From NCBI RefSeq assembly GCF_013359905.1, contig NZ_JABMCC010000118.1:620001-684000 (forward strand): DNA of 64,000 nt, read 5' to 3'. This DNA is from Paenibacillus taichungensis. Its GTDB lineage: Bacteria > Bacillota > Bacilli > Paenibacillales > Paenibacillaceae. Of this stretch, positions 25,404 through 33,678 are shown one piece after another (within the stretch, counting starts at the first letter, position 1; each line of letters opens with the position of its first letter). The notes under the pieces are model-generated. The model was not told where the DNA came from. It saw only the letters and a program-made list of their open reading frames with translations, and did not search any database. The translations under genes and the position numbers were made by a program.

Positions 25404-26621
25404 CTATGATGCAGAACGTGTAGTCTCCTTTGCCTGCACTGGACCAGATTGATCTTTTTTAATGCCCAGCATAATAATACCCATGATGACAACCAACAGA
25501 GCTACCAGCATGAATGGAATATGTTTATCCACCTGATACAACGTTGTTGTGAGTAAAGGGGTAATTACGGCAGATATGCCCTGAATCGCTGCAACCAATC
25601 CGGCTGCGCCGCCCTGCTGTTCTTTGCTAACCGAAAGAGAAGCTCCCGCCATGAAACCAGGCATCATCAGACCCGAGCCCATGCCGAATAGGAAGAATGA
25701 GAGATAATAGACAACCAATTGACTGGAGATCAGAAACAAAACCATACTTGCGAGCAGAAAAAGGGACCCGAGTAAAATCATCGGCCGCGGCTGCCATTTC
25801 AACCACTTCATCTGGATTACCTGCATGATCAGCATCGCAGCCCCGGAGAACATCAGTCCGAACGAAACCATTCGGGCTGTAGCCCCTGGAGATAATGCGA
25901 GTTGATCCTGAAAATAAAATCCACCGACAACCTGTACCGTCATAATGCCAATCATCGTAACTAACCCGGCAGCAAGATACATACGCAAACCGCGTTGGAG
26001 CGGGTTAACCTTGGGCGCTTTCTCCTGAATGACCGGCTTGGCAGCAGGAATGAGCAACAACGCAATGATAAACGCCGCTACCGCAATAAAAATACCAAAA
26101 TAAAGCGGCCACAGGAGACCGATAATGGTAAAAGCGCCTGCAATCGCAGGGCCAAATACAAGCCCCAGCCCATTGGCGGCACTAATAATCGCCATCCCGC
26201 TTCCCCGCTCTTCTCCTTCCGTCACATCTCCCATATATGCCTGAGAAGAGGATAACACTGCCGGAATGAACATACCGATCAAGCTCCGCGTTACAATTAG
26301 AACGGTTAACAGAAGTCCCCCTCCGATCCACGCATTTAATCCACTGTACATCGCCAATGCAAACAACGCACAGCTTATGGACATACCTATGAATCCAATC
26401 AATATGATGGGTTTTCTGCCTTTCAGATCACTGAACCTGCCCCATACCGGACCCATCACAGCCATGGCAATGGACCCGAGTGAAATAATGAGTCCGGAAT
26501 GACTTTCTTTCATCCCCAGTTCCCGAATAAGCGGCGGCATAATGGGAGCAATAAGCATAAGACCCAACATCGCTGCAAATACGCTAAAAAAGATACTTCC
26601 TCTGATTCTGTTCACGCTCAT
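25404..26621 (-). CDS. MFS exporter, possibly for a siderophore
   Basis: Drug:H+ antiporter-1-like membrane protein of 405 residues with 12 helices. Motif A is GRFSDLKGRKP between TM2 and TM3; motif C is GLGLVFGPAIAG in TM5. Substrate cannot be read directly. It follows the PchR-like AraC gene by 104 bp on the same strand, and that unit sits behind a Fur-type palindrome. Export of a siderophore or another iron-related metabolite is therefore a sensible inference; general drug efflux is the alternative. ATG 26621 follows AAGGAG. Confidence 0.88.
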   Translation of the reverse strand: MSVNRIRGSIFFSVFAAMLGLMLIAPIMPPLIRELGMKESHSGLIISLGSIAMAVMGPVWGRFSDLKGRKPIILIGFIGMSISCALFALAMYSGLNAWIGGGLLLTVLIVTRSLIGMFIPAVLSSSQAYMGDVTEGEERGSGMAIISAANGLGLVFGPAIAGAFTIIGLLWPLYFGIFIAVAAFIIALLLIPAAKPVIQEKAPKVNPLQRGLRMYLAAGLVTMIGIMTVQVVGGFYFQDQLALSPGATARMVSFGLMFSGAAMLIMQVIQMKWLKWQPRPMILLGSLFLLASMVLFLISSQLVVYYLSFFLFGMGSGLMMPGFMAGASLSVSKEQQGGAAGLVAAIQGISAVITPLLTTTLYQVDKHIPFMLVALLVVIMGIIMLGIKKDQSGPVQAKETTRSAS

Positions 26622-26725
26622 ACACTCCTTTATTTTTCAGTACAGTATCCACTGTACCTGGAGTATATAAGGCTGAGAGAATCTCGACTGCCTCCATACG
26701 GAACAATTAACGGTTAGACGGATTA

Positions 26726-27682
26726 TTAATATATTTTTTTCATTTCCGATGGCTTCACGCCGAATTTACGATAGAATTGCTGAGAAAAGGCACTGATATT
26801 GCTGTAACCAACTGCTATCGCTGCCTCAGTGACGTTGTTTTCTTGACTACGCAGCAATTTCATAGCGTTGTCGAGACGAATCTGGCGTAAATATTCAAAT
26901 ACGGTAGTGCCAAACAGCGCTTTGAAGCCTTTTTTCAATTTGAAATCGTTCAGACCCACCTGTTTGGACAACGCCAGAAGGGATGGAGGGTCTACCATGC
27001 ATGCCTCCATAATCTCCCGGGCGGTATGCAACTTCCGTATATCCTCTCTGGAGAATCCTGAAGGGATAGGCGCCAGATCAAACAGCTGAATCATAAACCG
27101 ATTCAATATCTCCAATGCGGTCGCTTCCATCATTAAGGAAGATCTATAGGGATTGTTCAATTCCACAATCAGACTGTCAATCATCGTTCGAATTCTGTGA
27201 TCCAGCTGAAATATAATCGGTTTGAACACACAATGTCCTAAAATGTCCTGAAACCGAATGGACTGGCTCGTTGCCAATTGTGCGCCCGCATAATTGAACA
27301 ACGAGATCGGAATTCCGATGGCAAAAGAAGTATAGTTCTCCTGCACAGGCGGATGGAACCAGGCTTCAAAATCACGCAACATAATGAGTGCTCCCTGCCC
27401 AGTGGCCAGCGTATATTCCTGACCAGATATATCTACGTAACGTGCACCTGACAAGGCAAATTGCAGCTCAATGATAGGAATATTCGACGCAAAGAACGTA
27501 GAGCATGGTTCACTATATTTAATCTGAGAATACACAATTTCGATACCACTATACGTGGTTACTCTTTTTATATTTCCACTGCCCGCTTTAGCAGAGAGCA
27601 GGTACGTATTTTCATCTTGCTGACTGAATGGTTCCTGCGTTAAGTAATGCTGGTATACGACAGCTAACGAATCGAAACCCAT
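26726..27682 (-). CDS. AraC-family regulator (PchR-like)
   Basis: Transcription factor of 318 residues. The N-terminal ligand region (about 1-215) contains IELQFALSGARYVDISGQEY. The C-terminal double HTH (about 220-318) includes LLALSKQVGLNDFKLKKGFK and GTTVFEYLRQIRLDNAMKLL, a form shared with Pseudomonas PchR, the ferric-pyochelin responsive activator. GAGGTGA precedes ATG 27682. The 19-bp palindrome at 27737-27755 looks like a Fur site. Regulation of the downstream MFS exporter by iron and a siderophore ligand is inferred. Confidence 0.88.
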   Translation of the reverse strand: MGFDSLAVVYQHYLTQEPFSQQDENTYLLSAKAGSGNIKRVTTYSGIEIVYSQIKYSEPCSTFFASNIPIIELQFALSGARYVDISGQEYTLATGQGALIMLRDFEAWFHPPVQENYTSFAIGIPISLFNYAGAQLATSQSIRFQDILGHCVFKPIIFQLDHRIRTMIDSLIVELNNPYRSSLMMEATALEILNRFMIQLFDLAPIPSGFSREDIRKLHTAREIMEACMVDPPSLLALSKQVGLNDFKLKKGFKALFGTTVFEYLRQIRLDNAMKLLRSQENNVTEAAIAVGYSNISAFSQQFYRKFGVKPSEMKKIY

Positions 27683-27736
27683 GTGTTCTCACCTCGTCTA
27701 TAACTTGATCATGACTCTCAGATAGAGATTTGTTTA

Positions 27737-27755
27737 ATTGAGAATAATTCTCAAT
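27737..27755 (-). promoter_or_regulatory. Fur-type palindrome upstream of the PchR-like gene
   Basis: ATTGAGAATAATTCTCAAT is a perfect 9-1-9 palindrome. Its core TGAGAATNATTCTCA fits the 7-1-7 Fur/PerR box with G/C at the third positions. It lies 55 bp before the AraC gene, where a promoter would be. Confidence 0.75.
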
Positions 27756-27886
27756 AATTCTACCTCAATTTCTGCTTTTAGACCAGCCCCATGACGAGAT
27801 CACTATTCTACATACGAAAAAAAACCAGAAACCACCTATAGATATGGTATTTTCACATTGAAGAATGAGGAGATACGCCTGCAACT

Positions 27887-27918
27887 AAAAAAGAACACGA
27901 GAGAGCATTCTCTCGTGT
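27887..27918 (-). terminator. Terminator after the carboxylesterase
   Basis: ACACGAGAGA (27895-27904) pairs perfectly with TCTCTCGTGT (27909-27918) around a GCAT loop, and TTCTTTTTT follows on the reverse strand. Confidence 0.9.
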
Positions 27919-27931
27919 CCTTTCACATGAC

Positions 27932-29566
27932 TTACTCCCAGAAAAAACGTCCGGCAAATACCTTCTCCGTCAGCAACTTGTATGTCTCGTCTGGCAATTC
28001 TTTTTTCATTTTCGCCATTACGACATCCTTGCCTCCATTATATTGCGTAGACATGCCGATCTCAGCTGTGGGAATGCTTGCGTCCAAGCGCATAATTGGT
28101 GCTTCGGCGTCTTTTGACCAAGGTGTCCATTCTGCCAACTCCGAGGATCCACCACGACCCGGGTTACCTGTGTAAAGGAACTGCTTCAAATATGCTGCCA
28201 TCGCGCCAGACAATGCCTCACGGCCAGGTTTGTTCTGTTCACTAAAATAACCTTCAGGGAAAAGGGCGACGACGCCGTCTGCGTGTCCTGTGTAAAAGTC
28301 CATATCCGCGCCATGTGGTGCGCCCAGCAATGTTTGCAGTCTTTCGGAAATGACCCCAGCCTGTGTTCCCCATGCAAAACGATAGGCGTATACGGGTGGC
28401 TGTCCTGCTTCACTCGTAAGGCGTTCAGCTACCCGCTCTGTATTAAAGCCTGCATAAACCTCACTGCCGTAATTCAGAGCTGCGGCATACTGTTTCGCCT
28501 TGGTCTCATCTGTAAACAGAGTTTCATCATGAAATGAGGGTACAAAGTATGGATCACCGAAAGCAAAGCTGGAAAACTCGGTTTCCAAACTGCCCAGCAG
28601 AACAGGCACTTGTGCATAATTACCGCTGTTGATGGCATCGAATCCCTCTTTCGGAATAACTGTACCGTCACGGAACAGTTGTGGGAATGGCTGCATACGA
28701 ATCGCCGTTGAACCATATACAGTGACCAACTTGTCCGCAGGCAACTCACGCAAATAACTCGCCAGTTGTGCCTGAGACTGCATGCCGATCCATGTTCTCG
28801 CATGTTCAATAGAGGTCATTGTACCCTCTTGCACGAGCAATTTCACAAGTGCATGCTCGGATTTTTGCTCTCCTTCCTCCGGTGCAGCCGTGGTCAGGCC
28901 ACCACTGAACGCAGCTGCTTTCTGAAATAACCCTTTGCTTAGCGGAGAGATTAATGCTGCCAGAACATTACGTGCTCCTGCCGACTGCCCGGCCAACGTA
29001 ACATTGCCTGTATCTCCGCCAAATCCCTCGATATTATCCTGTACCCACTGGAGTGCACGGAATGCATCAAGCAAGCCATAGTTGCCCGAATCATCAAGAG
29101 GATTTCCGGTTTTCAATGCAGCATTTTGAAAGAACCCAAGAGCTCCCAAACGATAGTTCACCGATATGATAATGCTGTTCGTGTTACGCGCAAGCTGTTC
29201 ACCCTGAAAATCCTTGCCTGATCCGGTCATATTCCCGCCGCCGTGCAGAAACACCATTACCGGAAGCTTGGAACTGGTTGTATTCGGACGCCAAATATTG
29301 AGATACAGTGAGTCTTCACTTCCGGCTATCGTTTCGCCGGATAACTGCAAGCTGCACGCAGCAAATTCCTTGGCTGTTCGAGTCCCGGTCCATGCATCCG
29401 GTTCACACGGCGCTTTCCAGCGTAATGCACCTACCGGAGGTGCTGCATAAGGAACGCCTAACCAGCCGAGCGTACCGTATTGTTCATAGATTTTTCCGTC
29501 AATGGCTCCATATTTTGTCTGCTGCAATGTTTGAGGTTTTAACCCCTGATCTTGTTTATGTTTCAT
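27932..29566 (-). CDS. Type-B carboxylesterase (PnbA-like)
   Basis: Serine esterase of about 544 residues in the carboxylesterase/p-nitrobenzyl esterase family. It shows YGTLGWLGVPYAAPPVG, EDSLYLNIWRP, the oxyanion FLHGGG, and the nucleophile elbow VTLAGQSAGARN. A late GAPHGADMDF carries the catalytic His. ATG 29566 has GGAG 9 bases upstream; TTG 29581 is an alternative. The frame continues upstream past an in-frame TAA (29618-29620) to an ATG at 29647 with its own AGGAG, so the original start may have been lost (see findings). No signal peptide is seen from 29566. It lies downstream of the M20 gene, probably in one operon. Confidence 0.88.
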   Translation of the reverse strand: MKHKQDQGLKPQTLQQTKYGAIDGKIYEQYGTLGWLGVPYAAPPVGALRWKAPCEPDAWTGTRTAKEFAACSLQLSGETIAGSEDSLYLNIWRPNTTSSKLPVMVFLHGGGNMTGSGKDFQGEQLARNTNSIIISVNYRLGALGFFQNAALKTGNPLDDSGNYGLLDAFRALQWVQDNIEGFGGDTGNVTLAGQSAGARNVLAALISPLSKGLFQKAAAFSGGLTTAAPEEGEQKSEHALVKLLVQEGTMTSIEHARTWIGMQSQAQLASYLRELPADKLVTVYGSTAIRMQPFPQLFRDGTVIPKEGFDAINSGNYAQVPVLLGSLETEFSSFAFGDPYFVPSFHDETLFTDETKAKQYAAALNYGSEVYAGFNTERVAERLTSEAGQPPVYAYRFAWGTQAGVISERLQTLLGAPHGADMDFYTGHADGVVALFPEGYFSEQNKPGREALSGAMAAYLKQFLYTGNPGRGGSSELAEWTPWSKDAEAPIMRLDASIPTAEIGMSTQYNGGKDVVMAKMKKELPDETYKLLTEKVFAGRFFWE

Positions 29567-29617
29567 CCAACTCTGCTCCAAGGTTCCAACGCCATTTTTG
29601 AGCTGTGCCTGTGAAGC

Positions 29618-29647
29618 TTATGCAGTCTCCTCAGTACGTTCGCTCAT
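29618..29647 (-). other. Nine-codon reading frame in phase with the esterase
   Basis: ATG 29647 follows AGGAG closely and encodes MSERTEETA before TAA at 29618-29620. It is in the same frame as the esterase, and 12 open codons lie between the TAA and TTG 29581. It is either a short upstream peptide or the cut-off N-terminus of the esterase. Confidence 0.4.
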
Positions 29648-29724
29648 ACTCCTGCCTTGAAGCGCGTTCACCTCCTTAACTGATATGTAAGTGAAAGCCT
29701 CTCCTTGGTTGTAGTTATATCTTT

Positions 29725-30981
29725 CTAGCGCGTCCGAGCCAATCTCTCCAGCAGTTCTACCGCAGGAGCCAACACTGCTTCATCAATATCGAATTCCGGA
29801 TGGTGATGCGGAGCAGGCAGCTCGCTGCCAATAATCATATACGTTGCTTTCCCACCTTGTTCCTGTACGCGCCGAATCATGTAGCTGGCATCCTCACTTC
29901 CAAGTGAAGCACCATCCGAAATAGCCTCCGCATGGGTAAATCCTGCGATGCCTTCAGTTTGCTGCACAACAAGCTCTGCAAGCTCCATATCACAGTGAAT
30001 AGGGACTGCACCGCCAATGACTTCAACCATAGAGCTCAACTCATGCATCGCTGCGCTGTGCTCGATGATCTGACGCACCCGTCGCTCCAGCTCACGATTC
30101 GTTTCTTCTGTCGTTGAACGGGTTTCAATCACCATCCGTGCGTGCTCGGGAATAATATTGGCCCCTGTTCCGCCTTCAAGAATACCCACATTAATGCGTG
30201 TATCTGCCGTGCTAAACCGAGGCAACGCATGAATATTAAGGAGTGCTGTAGAGGCTCCCAGCAAAGCATTCCGTCCTTCCTCCGGTGTAGCTCCTGCATG
30301 AGAAGACACACCTGTAAAATGGGCTTCCAGCTTGGTCGTTGCCAGGAATCCAGCAGACGCCCCTCTGACATGACCGGATGGCACACCTGTACCCAGATGT
30401 ATGCAGAACAGACGGTCCACCTGTTCCAGCATGCCTTTTCCGACCATGGCATACGCACCACGCACACCTTCTTCAGCAGGCTGGAACAGCAGACGGATCT
30501 TCCCGGGGAACTTTCGGTTACTCAAACGTTCTGCAAGTGCAAGCCCAATGGCTGTATGTCCATCGTGCGCGCAAGCGTGCATAATGCCTTCATGACTGGA
30601 GCGGAATTGCCCCGCTTGTGGTATATGTTTATCTGACTTGCTCTCACGGATCGGAAGTGCATCCATATCGAAGCGGAACGCCGTTGTTGGTCCTTCCTGT
30701 TCTCCTTGTAACTCAGCGACAACTGCCGTAAATCCCCCTCGCATCTGCTGCACAATCGCTGGATCTGCCCCTTCATCGATGGCACGCTGATATGCATCTT
30801 CCAACACTTCAGGCTTTGGCAGACCTCGCCGCGATGTGTCATCAATGGCATCTTTTCCATAAGTCACACGGTAACCCAGTTCCGTTAACATCTGCACGAC
30901 TTTTGCAGCCGTACGAAATTCGGTGAATCCCAGCTCGGGATATTTGTGAAGGTCTCGTCGAAGCGCAATAATATCAATCAT
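29725..30981 (-). CDS. M20 family amidohydrolase
   Basis: Zinc-dependent amidohydrolase of 418 residues, in the group of N-acyl-amino-acid and indole-acetyl-amino-acid hydrolases. Signatures are LRRDLHKYPELGF at the N-terminus, FDMDALPIRE, the metal ligand block HACAHDGHTA, FQPAEEGVRGA, and GSEDASYM near the end. A dimerisation domain lies between. Substrate is unknown; an acylated or conjugated amino acid is typical. ATG 30981 follows GAGGTGAG; GTG 30987 is possible. The carboxylesterase follows 158 bp downstream. A terminator-like hairpin stands in the upstream leader. Confidence 0.92.
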   Translation of the reverse strand: MIDIIALRRDLHKYPELGFTEFRTAAKVVQMLTELGYRVTYGKDAIDDTSRRGLPKPEVLEDAYQRAIDEGADPAIVQQMRGGFTAVVAELQGEQEGPTTAFRFDMDALPIRESKSDKHIPQAGQFRSSHEGIMHACAHDGHTAIGLALAERLSNRKFPGKIRLLFQPAEEGVRGAYAMVGKGMLEQVDRLFCIHLGTGVPSGHVRGASAGFLATTKLEAHFTGVSSHAGATPEEGRNALLGASTALLNIHALPRFSTADTRINVGILEGGTGANIIPEHARMVIETRSTTEETNRELERRVRQIIEHSAAMHELSSMVEVIGGAVPIHCDMELAELVVQQTEGIAGFTHAEAISDGASLGSEDASYMIRRVQEQGGKATYMIIGSELPAPHHHPEFDIDEAVLAPAVELLERLARTR

Positions 30982-31154
30982 GGTCACTCACCTCTCTCAT
31001 CAAGCTCTCTATTTCATCATGCATACACCTTTACACTACGAATTCTATACCTTAGCTCGCTAATCCTGTTTCGCGATTCTTCTAATCAAGTACTTCACAC
31101 CCCTACTGAGAGAAAGCTTCTTGCTGCATATCTGCTGCCCCTCTATCCTTCAAC

Positions 31155-31234
31155 AAAAAAGCGCCGGCTGATTGAAACACCTTATCCCTTCCATAATGAG
31201 ATGACGAATATCCAAAACCTATCCAGCCGCGCTT
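31155..31234 (-). terminator. Leader terminator-like hairpin upstream of the M20 gene
   Basis: Read on the reverse strand, AAGCGCGGCTG pairs with CAGCCGGCGCTT (one bulge) across a loop of about 53 bases and is followed by a T6 run. No reverse-strand gene lies upstream to be terminated, so it may be an attenuator in the M20 5' leader. Confidence 0.5.
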
Positions 31235-31248
31235 CTCTAATCGTAAAA

Positions 31249-31287
31249 TTTACATTTAGTTAATCGAGTACATACGCTCATTTATCA
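31249..31287 (+). promoter_or_regulatory. Possible PhoP boxes upstream of the alkaline phosphatase
   Basis: TTTACA (31249), TTAATC (31260) and TTATCA (31282) fit the Firmicute PhoP repeat TT(A/T/C)A(C/T)A at 5-6 of 6 positions. They lie on an 11-bp period; the unit at 31271 does not fit. The site is suggestive only. Confidence 0.35.
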
Positions 31288-31346
31288 TTGATTGTATACA
31301 CTGGTTTTGGATACCAAACTATACATATCATTAGGAGGATGTGTTC

Positions 31347-32993
31347 ATGTTAAATCGATTCAATACCCGTGCTGCCAAAATGATGCTCGCGGTTACGACC
31401 ATTGTTACAGCTACGCTGGGAGGCAGTAGTGCAGCTTGGGCTGTGGAAAACACCACCTCATCTGCTTCACCGATCAAAAATGTAATCATCCTGATCCCGG
31501 ACGGTATGGCGAACGACGCAACAGCTTTGGCTCGCTGGTACAAAGGTTCCTCTCTTACACTGGACTCCATGGCTAGTGGCATGGTTCGTACACACTCTGC
31601 GGATGCGCCGATTGCGGACTCGGCCCCTGCGGGAACAGCCTTTGCTACAGGTCACAAATCACATACAGGGTATGTCGGAGTACTGCCTGATAAAGCAACG
31701 ATGCCGGGACAAAAAGCCATCGCACCGGGAGATGCGAAAAAACCGGTCGCTTCTATCCTGGAAGCATCCAGACTGGCAGGCAAAGCAACTGGCATTATTG
31801 CGACATCTGAAATTATGCACGCCACACCAGCTGACTTCTCCGCCCACTATCCGGATCGCAAAAACTATGATGCATTGAGCAAACAGCAGGTCTATAACGG
31901 TATGGACGTTGTTCTCGGTGGAGGAAGCAGTTATTTGGAGCCTGCGGGACGCAAAGATGGCGAAAATCTGGTCTCATCCATCAAAGCACTGGGCTACGAT
32001 TATGTGACTACTCCGGCAGCAATGAAAGCTTCCACTTCAGGCAAGCTGTGGGGGATGTTTGCCCCGGCAGGCATGGCTTATAATATGGATCGTGATCCAG
32101 CTAAACAGCCAAGTCTCGCCGAGATGACAACTAAAGCGATCGAAGTTCTTTCCAAAGATGAAGATGGCTTCTTCCTGATGGTTGAAGGCAGCAAGGTCGA
32201 CTGGGCAGCACATGCCAACGATCCAATCGGCATTATCAGTGATGTACTGGCATTCGATGATGCCGTCAAAGTAGCCATGGATTTTGCCAAAAAAGATCAA
32301 GAAACTGTCGTTGTCGCTGTCACGGATCACCAGAACGGTGGATTGACCATCGGTAATGCTTCAACGACAGGCACCTATGATAAAGAGCCGTTGTCCACAT
32401 TTATCGGACCTCTGAAAAAGGCCAAGCTAACAGGCGAAGGTTTGGAATCCAAGCTGGATGCCAAACGCACTAATATCAAAGCTGTGATGAAGCAATACTA
32501 TGGCATTACCGACCTGACTTCCGAGGAAATCGCTGCAATTAAAGCGGCCAGTCCCGGCAGCCTCAATTATACGGTTGGACCGATGATCAGCAAACGTTCC
32601 GGCATCGGCTGGACCACTGGTGGTCATACGGGCGGAGATGTTGTGCTGTATACGTACGCTCCGAATAATGATCGACCTTTCGGTGTTATCGACAACACGG
32701 ATGTAGCCAAATACATGGCACGTGTGCTGGACCTTGACCTCGATAGCGTTAGCAAACAATTGTTTGTGCCCGCCAAACAGGCTTTTACTGCCAAAGGTGC
32801 AACGTACAAGCTGGACCTGACGGATGCCAAAAATCCGAAGATCCTCGTAACAAAAGGTAGCACCAAGCTTGAACTGCAAATCTACAAAAATATCGCGCTC
32901 GTTAATGGCAAAAAGACAACCCTGGATGGCGTAATTGTCTACAATGGCGTAGAAGCCTTTGTGTCACAGGATGCGATTGATCTGATTCAATAA
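31347..32993 (+). CDS. phoA: Secreted alkaline phosphatase with C-terminal Cu-amine-oxidase-N-like domain
   Basis: Exported phosphomonoesterase of 548 residues that releases phosphate from organic esters. A Sec signal peptide (about 1-32, ending GGSSAAWA) leads to the phosphatase fold. Motifs are ILIPDGMANDA (metal), the nucleophile segment DSAPAGTAFATGHKS, MVEGSKVDWAAHAND, VAVTDHQNGG, and GWTTGGHTGGDV. The last 75 residues (from LFVPAKQAFTAKG) resemble the copper amine oxidase N-terminal/stalk-like domain common on Paenibacillus exoproteins, probably a wall- or surface-interaction module. ATG 31347 is 8 bases from AGGAGG. A strong terminator follows. Confidence 0.93.
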   Translation: MLNRFNTRAAKMMLAVTTIVTATLGGSSAAWAVENTTSSASPIKNVIILIPDGMANDATALARWYKGSSLTLDSMASGMVRTHSADAPIADSAPAGTAFATGHKSHTGYVGVLPDKATMPGQKAIAPGDAKKPVASILEASRLAGKATGIIATSEIMHATPADFSAHYPDRKNYDALSKQQVYNGMDVVLGGGSSYLEPAGRKDGENLVSSIKALGYDYVTTPAAMKASTSGKLWGMFAPAGMAYNMDRDPAKQPSLAEMTTKAIEVLSKDEDGFFLMVEGSKVDWAAHANDPIGIISDVLAFDDAVKVAMDFAKKDQETVVVAVTDHQNGGLTIGNASTTGTYDKEPLSTFIGPLKKAKLTGEGLESKLDAKRTNIKAVMKQYYGITDLTSEEIAAIKAASPGSLNYTVGPMISKRSGIGWTTGGHTGGDVVLYTYAPNNDRPFGVIDNTDVAKYMARVLDLDLDSVSKQLFVPAKQAFTAKGATYKLDLTDAKNPKILVTKGSTKLELQIYKNIALVNGKKTTLDGVIVYNGVEAFVSQDAIDLIQ

Positions 32994-33027
32994 AATAGCG
33001 CCCCCTCATTGAACGGCACTCTTAGCT

Positions 33028-33060
33028 AAACTGCCCAAGAATATTCTTGGGCGGTTTTTC
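33028..33060 (+). terminator. Terminator after phoA
   Basis: AAACTGCCCAAGAA pairs with TTCTTGGGCGGTTT around TA with one G-T pair; TTTTTC follows. Confidence 0.92.
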
Positions 33061-33180
33061 GAATTCACTTTTAAATCCAACTTCTATATGCAAAGGTAAC
33101 GTAGTATAGTAGGCCCACGCACAAGCTTATCGTATAATAAGCATAACGTTGATAAATATGACGTAAAAAAGGAGAGACTC

Positions 33181-33549
33181 ATGATGTTGATCAGATTAAA
33201 CTGGATCACACTGCGGGTACGCGACTTGGAAGCATCGCTCCGTTTCTACCACGACATGCTTGGGCTGCCGATTCAGCGCAGATTCGAAAGCCGGGGACGG
33301 CAGATCGCCATGCTGGGACTGGAAAATGAAACGAAGTTGGAACTGATTGAGGGCAGCGAAACCACACTCAAGCCAGAGGCCGGTGTTTCGATCGGTTATG
33401 AGGTAAGGTCGCTGGACGAAGCCATGGAGCAGCTCGCCGCATTAAGTATCCCGATTGTACGAGGCCCCGTTCAGCCCAATCCGCATCTGCGGTTTATTTA
33501 TATTGCCGACCCAGATGGCTTCGAAGTGCAGTTGGCCGAACATGCATAA
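33181..33549 (+). CDS. VOC family protein (glyoxalase-like)
   Basis: Small protein of 122 residues with two beta-alpha-beta-beta-beta modules. The first is LRVRDLEASLRFYHDMLGLP and the last IYIADPDGFEVQLAEH, with a Glu in the metal-ligand position of the C-terminal strand. Possible roles range from lactoylglutathione-type isomerisation to dioxygenase or antibiotic binding; sequence alone does not choose. ATG 33181 lies 7 bases from AAGGAG. It is monocistronic. Confidence 0.88.
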   Translation: MMLIRLNWITLRVRDLEASLRFYHDMLGLPIQRRFESRGRQIAMLGLENETKLELIEGSETTLKPEAGVSIGYEVRSLDEAMEQLAALSIPIVRGPVQPNPHLRFIYIADPDGFEVQLAEHA

Positions 33550-33678
33550 TTAAGGCGTAATATTGTTTGAGGCGAATCTAAATAAGTGTACGTTTCACGA
33601 TGACCGACCTGTTTTGTGTGGAGCCAAACCTGCACGCGCACCCCACATAGGATGGCGTCAGCGCGCTTTTGTGCAAGT

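Larger units (their letters stand above)
30982..31346. other. 365-bp intergenic region between divergent genes
   Basis: Holds the M20 leader (with the hairpin at 31155-31234) and the phosphatase promoter region (with PhoP-box-like repeats at 31249-31287). Very short reverse-strand frames with weak ribosome sites occur here, for example MQQEAFSQ. They are not supported as genes. Confidence 0.5.

Noticed and set aside
31130..31155. Very short reverse-strand leader peptide (MQQEAFSQ)
   Set aside because: Too short to judge; no run of regulatory codons and only a weak ribosome site.
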